From: Acidobacteriota bacterium
Lineage (GTDB): Bacteria > Acidobacteriota > JAAYUB01
Direction: 5' to 3'
DNA: 52,101 nucleotides
Assembly: GCA_029565065.1 (NCBI GenBank)
Contig: JAKQOW010000032.1
Coordinates: 1 to 52,101 of the forward strand
Shown: piece by piece, positions 46,151-52,101 of the stretch
How positions within the stretch are numbered: position 1 is the stretch's first letter
Layout of the letters: each line of letters starts with the position of its first letter
Notes under the pieces: model-generated
Seen by the model: only the letters and a program-made list of their open reading frames with translations
What the model was told of the DNA's origin: nothing
Database searches by the model: none
Position numbers and translations under genes: made by a program

Positions 46151-47164
46151 ATGGACGCAATGAATCGCGACCCGAACATTCCGGAACCCGAATCCGCTCC
46201 CACCACCAAACTCCTGAAAAAGAGACCGGAACGGATCGAGGCGGAGACGGCCGTCACCGCGCCGCTCACCAGCCGACTGGCCGACCTGGCGATCGATGAC
46301 GAGGAGAAGAAGAAGTCGAACTTGGGCCTGATTGTCGGCGGCGTTCTCGCCGGCCTGGCCGTGATCGCCGTCATCGTCTATTTCGCCTTCTTCTCGGGCG
46401 GGAGCAGCGGCATCTTCTCCGGTGGTTCGGCCGACATCGCCGCCGGCGGCACCGACTCGATGGACGCTCAGATCGTCCAGGGCCGCTCGCTGGGCCAGGC
46501 GACCGGCGACCGGCAGGCTGCCGCCCCATCGATTTCGCAGCCCGGCGGCTCCACCGACCGCCGCGATGACGCCGCCCGCGACGCCGGGCGATCCGGCGCC
46601 GCCCCGGTGGTGCAGGCCGCACGAATCGAATCGTCGGCCTCCATCAGCAGCGGCTCCGAAGCCGCGCCCACGATTCCCGTCCGCCCCGCGCCGACCCAGC
46701 CGGCCCCGGCGGCAACCCCGACTCCGGCGCAGCCCCAGCCGCAGCCCCAGCCGGCGGCGGCCACACCGGCCGCAACCCCCAGCGCTCCGGCGGCCGCCAC
46801 GCCGGCTCCGGCCACGGCGTCCTCGGTGGAATCGGGCTTCACCCTCTCGGAGCAACCCAAGGTCAAGGAAGGCGACCTGGTCCCGCTGACCGACGACGTG
46901 ATCAAGCCGGAGATCACCAAGCGGGCGACGCCGTCGATGCCCGCGCTGGCCCGTCAGTTGAAGAAGTCCGGGCAGGTGATCGTCCGCGTGCTGGTGGACG
47001 AGAATGGCTCGGTCGCCGACGCCAAGCTGGTCAACGAGACGCCCAAGGGATTCGGGTTCGGCAAGGCGGCCACGGACGCGGCCCGGGATTTCAAGTACAA
47101 GCCGGCCCGCAAGGGGAACGTCCGTGTGAAGGTCTGGGATACGATCTTCTTTACGTTTCGGTAG
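46151..47164 (+). CDS. TonB-family energy-transducer-like protein
   Basis: 337 residues from the ATG at 46151 (GGAGG 6 nt upstream). A cytoplasmic N-terminal part of about 57 residues, charged and ending EEKKKSN, precedes one membrane helix (LIVGGVLAGLAVIAVIVYFA). A low-complexity Ala/Pro/Ser linker (about 150-230, with PQPQPQP) could span the periplasm. The C-terminal 80 residues form a TonB_C domain: KRATPSMPALARQLKKSGQV, IVRVLVDENGSVADAKLV, TDAARDFKYKPARKGNVRVK and a final strand DTIFFTF. The cytoplasmic part is longer than in classical TonB and no exbB/exbD lies beside it, so it may be a variant transducer or a signalling protein. Its last 14 bases overlap the end of dnaB on the other strand. 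Confidence 0.82.
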   Translation: MDAMNRDPNIPEPESAPTTKLLKKRPERIEAETAVTAPLTSRLADLAIDDEEKKKSNLGLIVGGVLAGLAVIAVIVYFAFFSGGSSGIFSGGSADIAAGGTDSMDAQIVQGRSLGQATGDRQAAAPSISQPGGSTDRRDDAARDAGRSGAAPVVQAARIESSASISSGSEAAPTIPVRPAPTQPAPAATPTPAQPQPQPQPAAATPAATPSAPAAATPAPATASSVESGFTLSEQPKVKEGDLVPLTDDVIKPEITKRATPSMPALARQLKKSGQVIVRVLVDENGSVADAKLVNETPKGFGFGKAATDAARDFKYKPARKGNVRVKVWDTIFFTFR

Positions 47165-48515
47165 AGCGGGGTCCCCGGGATTCCATCTGCACAAACCGGC
47201 TGAACTCCTTCTGGAACGCCAGGTCGATGCTGGCCACGGGGCCGTTGCGCTGCTTGGCGATGATGAGTTCCGCCTTCCCCGCCAGGTCCGGATCGTCTTT
47301 GTCGTAGACTTCCCCGCGGTAGATGAACATCACAACGTCGGCGTCCTGCTCCAGCGAGCCGGACTCCCGCAGGTCGGCCAGCATCGGCCGGTGGTCGCCC
47401 TTGCGGGTCTCCGGCGCCCGGCTGAGCTGGGACAGGGCCACCACCGGCGCATCCAGCTCCTTGGCCATCGCCTTGAGGGAGCGGGAGATGGCGGCGATTT
47501 CCTGCACCCGGTTCTCGTACCGCTGGTTGCCCGCCAGCAGCTGCAGGTAGTCGACGATCACCATGTCCAGGTTGTACTGCTTCTTGAGGCGCCGGGCTTT
47601 GGTCATCAGCTCCAGCAGGGTCAGGTTGGCCGTTTCGTCGATGTAGATCCTGGCCTGGTCCAGTTCCGCGACCGCCCGGCCGATCTCCTCCCAATCCGAT
47701 TTTGAAAAATAGCCGCTCCGCAGCTTCTGGCCGTCGATGGGCGACTTGGCGGAAAGGAGTCGCAGCGCGAGCTGGCGGGCGGACATCTCCAGCGAGAACA
47801 CCGCCACGGACAGCTTCTCCTTCAGCGCCGCGTGCAGGGCGAGGTTCAGCGCAAAGCTGGTCTTGCCCATCGAGGGCCGGGCCGCAATGATGATCAGCTC
47901 GCCGCGCTGCAAGCCGCAGGTCAGCTGGTCGAGATCCCGGAAGCCGGTGGGGATGCCGGTCAGGTACGTCTTGGCTTCGTAGAGCTGGGAAATGTAGCGG
48001 TAGGCCTGCTCCAGCGCATCCGAGAGCGTCATGTAGTTCTTTTTGATGAACGATTCCGAGATGTGGCCGATCCAGGTCTCGGCCTGCTGCAGGACGTCGA
48101 TGGCGCTCTGCTCCTGGGCGTAGCTGATCTCGGAGATCGATTCCGACGCCCGGATGAGGTTGCGCAGGATCGCCTTCTGCTTGACGATCTCGACGTAGTG
48201 GATGATGTTCTCGAGCCGCGGGAAACCGTTCGAGAGCGAGGTCAGGTAGGACAGCGTGATCGGCTCGTCCGGCCTCATGGCCTCCAGCGCGTTCTTGAGC
48301 GTCAGCTCGTCCAGCGGCTGGCGGCCCTGGGCCAGCTGCACCATCGCCGCGTAGACGGCCTGGTGGGGCGGGAGGCAGAAATCCTCGGGGACCAGCTTGT
48401 CGCTGATCGTGTGGAACAGCTCATTGTTGACGATCACCGCGCCAAGGATCGCCCGCTCGCTATCAACATCCTGCGGCAGCGGTCGGGTGGTCGACGGTGA
48501 GATATTCCCCTTCAT
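47151..48515 (-). CDS. dnaB: Replicative DNA helicase
   Basis: 454 residues from the ATG at 48515 (MKGNISPST), chosen because GAGG lies 8 nt upstream, while the ATG at 48521 abuts it. N-terminal DnaB domain (PQDVDSERAILGAVIVNNEL) for hexamer assembly and primase contact, then the RecA-like motor with Walker A AARPSMGKTSFALNLALHAA (read around 205), the motif VAVFSLEMSARQLALRLLSA, Walker B MVIVDYLQLL, EIAAISRSLKAMAKEL, PVVALSQLSRAPETR and ADLRESGSLEQDADVVMFIYR. No intein. It follows rplI, as in many bacteria, but a terminator lies between them. Confidence 0.97.
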   Translation of the reverse strand: MKGNISPSTTRPLPQDVDSERAILGAVIVNNELFHTISDKLVPEDFCLPPHQAVYAAMVQLAQGRQPLDELTLKNALEAMRPDEPITLSYLTSLSNGFPRLENIIHYVEIVKQKAILRNLIRASESISEISYAQEQSAIDVLQQAETWIGHISESFIKKNYMTLSDALEQAYRYISQLYEAKTYLTGIPTGFRDLDQLTCGLQRGELIIIAARPSMGKTSFALNLALHAALKEKLSVAVFSLEMSARQLALRLLSAKSPIDGQKLRSGYFSKSDWEEIGRAVAELDQARIYIDETANLTLLELMTKARRLKKQYNLDMVIVDYLQLLAGNQRYENRVQEIAAISRSLKAMAKELDAPVVALSQLSRAPETRKGDHRPMLADLRESGSLEQDADVVMFIYRGEVYDKDDPDLAGKAELIIAKQRNGPVASIDLAFQKEFSRFVQMESRGPRSTET

Positions 48516-48551
48516 GGACATCCTCGCAGACGGGTCGGGCCCGCGGCCTTC

Positions 48552-48588
48552 AAAAAGCGAAGGGGCGCAGCGGAATGCGCGCCCCTTC
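48552..48588 (-). terminator. Rho-independent terminator after rplI
   Basis: A perfect 10-bp stem, GAAGGGGCGC (48559-48568) with GCGCCCCTTC (48579-48588), 10-nt loop. On the minus strand it is followed by GC and five T (A run at 48552-48556). It ends the ribosomal-protein unit 36 nt before the dnaB start. Confidence 0.8.
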
Positions 48589-48630
48589 AGAACGGATGGG
48601 TGTCGCCGCCGAATCACGCGGCGGCTGAGC

Positions 48631-49101
48631 CTATGCCTCCGCCGGGGCCTCCGCCTCCCCTTCCCGCTGGACCAGCAGCTTGATGTGGGCGGTCACCTCG
48701 GAGTGCAGCTTGATGGGAATCGTGTATTCGCCCAGGGTCTTGATTGGGTGCTCGAGCCGGATCTTGCGCCGCTCGATATTGAAGCCCCGGTGCGTCAGAC
48801 CGTCGGCGATCTCCATCGTGGTGACGGAACCGTAGAGGCTGTCGCCTTCGCCGACCTTCTTGGCCACGGCAATGCTCACGTCGCCGAGCGCCTTGGCGAG
48901 CACCTCGGCCTCATCCTTGAGCTTGGCCTCCTGTTTGGCCCAGTTCAGCTTCTGCGTCTCGACGTACTTCAGGTTGGCGGCGCTGGCCGGCATCGCCAGC
49001 TTGCGGGGGATCAGGTAATTGCGGGCGTAGCCGTCGCTGACATTGACGATCTGGCCGCGCCGGCCGACGTTATCCACTTCTTGGATCAGAATGATCTTCA
49101 T
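48631..49101 (-). CDS. rplI: 50S ribosomal protein L9
   Basis: 156 residues from the ATG at 49101 (MKIILIQEVDNVGRRG), with GGAG upstream; an in-frame start 9 nt earlier is less consistent with the family. The N-terminal rRNA-binding domain has the L9 signature GQIVNVSDGYARNYLIPRKL, followed by the long connecting helix (QKLNWAKQEAKLKDEAEVLA) and the C-terminal domain (GFNIERRKIRLEHPIKTLGE). Ends with an acidic Ala/Glu tail. Third in rpsF-rpsR-rplI. Confidence 0.97.
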   Translation of the reverse strand: MKIILIQEVDNVGRRGQIVNVSDGYARNYLIPRKLAMPASAANLKYVETQKLNWAKQEAKLKDEAEVLAKALGDVSIAVAKKVGEGDSLYGSVTTMEIADGLTHRGFNIERRKIRLEHPIKTLGEYTIPIKLHSEVTAHIKLLVQREGEAEAPAEA

Positions 49102-49145
49102 CGCTGTCATCTCCAGTCAGGCTGTCGGAAACACGCGCCGCCGGC

Positions 49146-49400
49146 TCAGAACGAGTCAGCCGCAAACGGCACCAGGGCGACCACGCGGGCGCGCTTGATC
49201 GCGTTCCGCAGCTGGCGCTGGTGGGACGAGCAGACGCCGGACAGCCGCTTGGGCAGCACGCGCCCGCGCTCGGGGACGAACAACCGCAGCAGGTTCACGT
49301 CTTTGTAGTCGATGAACGGGATCTTCTCTTCGCAGAACTTGCAGACCTTTTTTTTGCGGTACACGTAGCGCCGCTGGGGTTTTTCAGTGCCTTCACTCAT
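49146..49400 (-). CDS. rpsR: 30S ribosomal protein S18
   Basis: 84 residues. Motifs: [39 protein letters not shown] and [19 protein letters not shown]. The CxxC near the N terminus together with CxxH later (Cys in GVCSSH) marks the zinc-binding C+ form of S18 rather than the zinc-free form induced under zinc shortage. The start ATG overlaps the end of rpsF by 8 nt; S6 and S18 bind the 30S platform as a heterodimer. Confidence 0.97.
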   Translation of the reverse strand: MSEGTEKPQRRYVYRKKKVCKFCEEKIPFIDYKDVNLLRLFVPERGRVLPKRLSGVCSSHQRQLRNAIKRARVVALVPFAADSF

Positions 49401-49842
49401 GACTGCTCACCTCGTTCTCCGTTTTCGCGCGGGATCGACCGCCGTGATGGCCGGCATCCGGGCGCTCGGCCGGCGGGGGGCTCTTCTTCTTCCGCTTCTC
49501 CAGGCCCTCCCGGCGGGACTTGTAGTAGCGCTGCCGCTTTTCCATGATCTTGATCTCGTCGTCCTTGCGGATGGTGATGAAGCGGATCACCTCGTCGGCG
49601 ACGCGCAGACGCCGCTCCAGCTCATCCACCAGCTTGCCATCGCCCTCAAACCGGGCGACAAAGTAGAACGCTTCCTGAAATTTCTTGATCTCGTACGCCA
49701 GCCGGCGCTTTTCCCAAAGATCCAGGCTTTCCAGCGTGCCGTTGAGCTGCTGGATGTAGCTTTTGAGCCGCTCCGCGATGTCCGCCTGGCGTTCTTCCGG
49801 CGTATCGGGCGCGACGAGATAAACGAGTTCGTACTTACTCAA
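49393..49842 (-). CDS. rpsF: 30S ribosomal protein S6
   Basis: 149 residues from a TTG at 49842, with AAAGGAGTG upstream. The S6 fold is clear in residues 1-100: [57 protein letters not shown] and [15 protein letters not shown]. The C-terminal 45 residues are a basic, Pro/His-rich extension ([19 protein letters not shown]) not needed for the fold. It is the first gene of rpsF-rpsR-rplI. Confidence 0.97.
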   Translation of the reverse strand: MSKYELVYLVAPDTPEERQADIAERLKSYIQQLNGTLESLDLWEKRRLAYEIKKFQEAFYFVARFEGDGKLVDELERRLRVADEVIRFITIRKDDEIKIMEKRQRYYKSRREGLEKRKKKSPPPAERPDAGHHGGRSRAKTENEVSSHE

Positions 49843-49923
49843 GGGATCACTCCTTTGCAGGTGTTCTCAACAGGATCAGCTATCCGTGGACCCCGGTGGC
49901 GAAGCAAGGCCCAGCTCGCGAAA
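49843..49923 (-). promoter_or_regulatory. Candidate autoregulatory leader of rpsF-rpsR-rplI
   Basis: An 80-nt leader between the predicted transcript start and the TTG of rpsF. It contains possible stems (GCGAGC with GCTTCGC; GGAT with ATCC) and an ACCGGGG run. In many bacteria S6:S18 binds a structured rpsF leader containing a CCG element; this segment could be such a site, but I could not match the full motif. Confidence 0.25.
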
Positions 49924-49929
49924 GTCGGG

Positions 49930-49957
49930 ATTATACCAAAAAAATCCCAAATTACAA
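49930..49957 (-). promoter_or_regulatory. Promoter of rpsF-rpsR-rplI
   Basis: On the minus strand TTGTAA (49957-49952; four of six), a 16-bp spacer with a T run, and TATAAT (49935-49930; perfect). The -35 box covers the pth stop codon. Confidence 0.65.
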
Positions 49958-50605
49958 CTTTTTTTCCTGCGGCGCATCCGGCCCCGCCGGGAGCCCGGGA
50001 TCGGGCCGTGACGGCGCCCGGCGGACGTTGAATCGGTTCATCGCCGCCGCCAGCCCTTCGTCCAGGGCGGACAGCAGCGCATCCACCGCGTCGTCGAACA
50101 CCGCCTCAAGCCGGGGTCGCTCGGCTGCGGTAAAATCGGCCAGGACGAAGTCGGCGGCGTCGACCTCCGGGGGACGGGGTCCCACGCCGAGCCGGAGGCG
50201 CGGGACGGTGGTGGTTCGGGCCGCCTCCAGGATGCTTCGCACCCCCCGATGTCCGGCCGTTGCGCCCCGGGTCCGCAAGCGGAACGCCCCAAGCGGCAGA
50301 TCCAGGTCATCGTAAACCAGCAGCGCCTGGCGGGGTGTCCAGCCATGTGCCGCCAGAACGGATTCGAACACCTGCCCGCTCAGGTTCATGAACGTCTGCG
50401 GCCGAACCAGCAGGAAGCGGGAACCGCCCACCGCCACCCAGTCCACGAGGCTCAGCGCCTCGGCGCGGTGTTCCAGCCGCCTGATGCGGTCATCCCGCAA
50501 CAGGCGCTCCAGAAAAAGAAATCCGGCATTGTGCCTATGGAACCGATAGGCCAATCCCGGATTGCCCAGCCCAAAAACCGCACGGAGGTCCGCAGAATCG
50601 GTCAT
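49952..50605 (-). CDS. pth: Peptidyl-tRNA hydrolase
   Basis: 217 residues. Releases peptides from tRNA drop-off products and has been implicated in releasing chains in bacterial ribosome quality control. Motifs: AVFGLGNPGLAYRFHRHNAG with the catalytic His in HRHNAG, LVRPQTFMNLSGQVF (substrate-binding Asn), LLVYDDLDLPLGAFRLR (catalytic Asp), and GATAGHRGVRSILEA, where many homologues have GGHNGLKSI; here Asn is replaced by Arg. The ATG has GGGGG upstream and follows rplY after 8 nt. A Pro/Gly-rich tail of about 20 residues ends the protein. Confidence 0.95.
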   Translation of the reverse strand: MTDSADLRAVFGLGNPGLAYRFHRHNAGFLFLERLLRDDRIRRLEHRAEALSLVDWVAVGGSRFLLVRPQTFMNLSGQVFESVLAAHGWTPRQALLVYDDLDLPLGAFRLRTRGATAGHRGVRSILEAARTTTVPRLRLGVGPRPPEVDAADFVLADFTAAERPRLEAVFDDAVDALLSALDEGLAAAMNRFNVRRAPSRPDPGLPAGPDAPQEKKL

Positions 50606-50613
50606 ATCCCCCG

Positions 50614-51255
50614 TCAGGATTCTTCTTCTTCCTGCTCGCCACCCGCAGCCGCAGCTTCAGCCGCGCCTTCAGCGGGGGTTTCCTCGGCCACCGCGGCCCG
50701 CGTCTCTTCCACGTGGGCGATGTTGACTTCCGGATCCATCAGGATCGTGACCTTGTCGCCGAGCTGGAGGTCGCGGATCCGCAGGCTCTGGTTGAGATCC
50801 AGGCCGCTGACATCCAGGCGGATCACCGCCGGGATGTGCTGCGGCAGACACTCGATGGGCACCTCACGGACCAGAACCACCAGCATGCCGCCGGCGGTCT
50901 TGACGCCGACCGGCACGCCGACGGTCTCGATGGGCACCTTGACCTTGATCGCCCGCAGCTCGTTGACGACCATCAGGTCCACGTGGATCAGCTCGCCCCG
51001 GATCGGATCCAGCTGATAATCGCGGACCAGTACCGCCAGCTGCTTCATGTCGTCGACCTTGAGGTCGCAGATCTGGTTACGGGCCTCGGGATTGTGCAGC
51101 AACCGGTCCATGAACGCCTGCTCCACGGCCAGCGGCAGAGGATCCGTGTCCTTGCCGTACACCACGGCCGGCACCCATCCCGTCTCACGGAGGCGGTGCG
51201 AGCCGTTCTTGCCCAGATCCCAACGCCGCCTCGCTTCGATTGTCACTCTTTCCAT
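50614..51255 (-). CDS. rplY: 50S ribosomal protein L25/general stress protein Ctc
   Basis: 213 residues, the long (Ctc/TL5) form. The N-terminal L25 domain binds 5S rRNA: TIEARRRWDLGKNGSHRLRE, GWVPAVVYGKDTDPLPLAVE, VRDYQLDPIRGELIHVDLM. The C-terminal beta domain follows (VPIETVGVPVGVKTAGGMLV, IECLPQHIPAVIRLDVSGLD), then an acidic Glu/Ala tail. Start ATG with AGGAGAT upstream. It lies between prs and pth, the common ctc-pth order, 37 nt after the prs stop. Confidence 0.96.
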   Translation of the reverse strand: MERVTIEARRRWDLGKNGSHRLRETGWVPAVVYGKDTDPLPLAVEQAFMDRLLHNPEARNQICDLKVDDMKQLAVLVRDYQLDPIRGELIHVDLMVVNELRAIKVKVPIETVGVPVGVKTAGGMLVVLVREVPIECLPQHIPAVIRLDVSGLDLNQSLRIRDLQLGDKVTILMDPEVNIAHVEETRAAVAEETPAEGAAEAAAAGGEQEEEES

Positions 51256-51292
51256 CGGAATATCTCCTGCTAACGTTGTTTTACCAAGCCAC

Positions 51293-52101
<809 letters not shown>

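Overview
This 52.1 kb window is a dense, high-GC chromosomal segment from a Gram-negative (diderm) bacterium. It carries lpxB and rfaE2 (lipid A and LPS heptose synthesis), SurA/PpiC-type periplasmic chaperones and TonB-like proteins, so an LPS-bearing outer membrane is expected. A seven-bladed-propeller sensor fused to a Hanks-type kinase, secreted LRR/BACON/FG-GAP proteins and a FtsX/HlyD export cassette beside ordinary housekeeping genes suggest an uncultured Acidobacteriota-like lineage. That assignment is inference from gene content only; no rRNA gene is present. I saw no tRNA, prophage, transposase or CRISPR array.

Layout. (1) 1-15.7 kb is the accessory part: a propeller/Y_Y_Y/Ser-Thr kinase sensor (-), divergent from a 1,890-residue secreted LRR mosaic protein (+) with a full-consensus sigma-70-type promoter; then a coiled-coil protein, a double-length HlyD-type adaptor, a single-length adaptor and a MacB-type permease with no ATPase gene beside it. 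(2) 15.7-16.05 kb holds three 128-bp tandem repeats, each a large hairpin built of heptamers, between the convergent macB-like gene and hemL. (3) 16-19.2 kb is the heme operon hemD-hemB-hemL (-), with its own promoter and a 5' hairpin. (4) 19.4-32 kb holds mnmA and then a tightly overlapping run lpxB, catalytically degenerate M1 peptidase-TPR protein, TonB_C-like protein, rfaE2, mfd, two PpiC/SurA chaperones, an S4 protein (RqcP/Hsp15-like) and YhaM: envelope biogenesis plus transcription-repair coupling and RNA/ribosome quality control. (5) 32-37 kb holds RNase E/G (+) facing pnp and rpsO (-). (6) 37-47 kb holds a zincin peptidase, a GIY-YIG protein with a probable dead exonuclease domain, a cellulose-synthase-like glycosyltransferase, RqcH (NFACT), an RDD membrane protein, a small membrane protein, hutI and a TonB-family protein. 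(7) 47-52.1 kb is the widely conserved block prs-rplY-pth / rpsF-rpsR-rplI-dnaB, all on the minus strand; prs runs off the window edge.

The items most worth following are the repeat cluster, whose spacers carry degenerate copies of the end of the neighbouring macB-like gene; the M1-fold protein that lost HExxH but kept the X18-Glu spacing; the tandem membrane-fusion protein; the sensor that ends in a Ser/Thr kinase rather than a histidine kinase; the RNase E/G with a 190-residue RS-containing insert in its S1 domain and a predicted pseudoknot leader; and the co-location of RqcH, an RqcP-like protein and Pth. All positions were read by eye; domain calls rest on recognised motifs, not on database searches.
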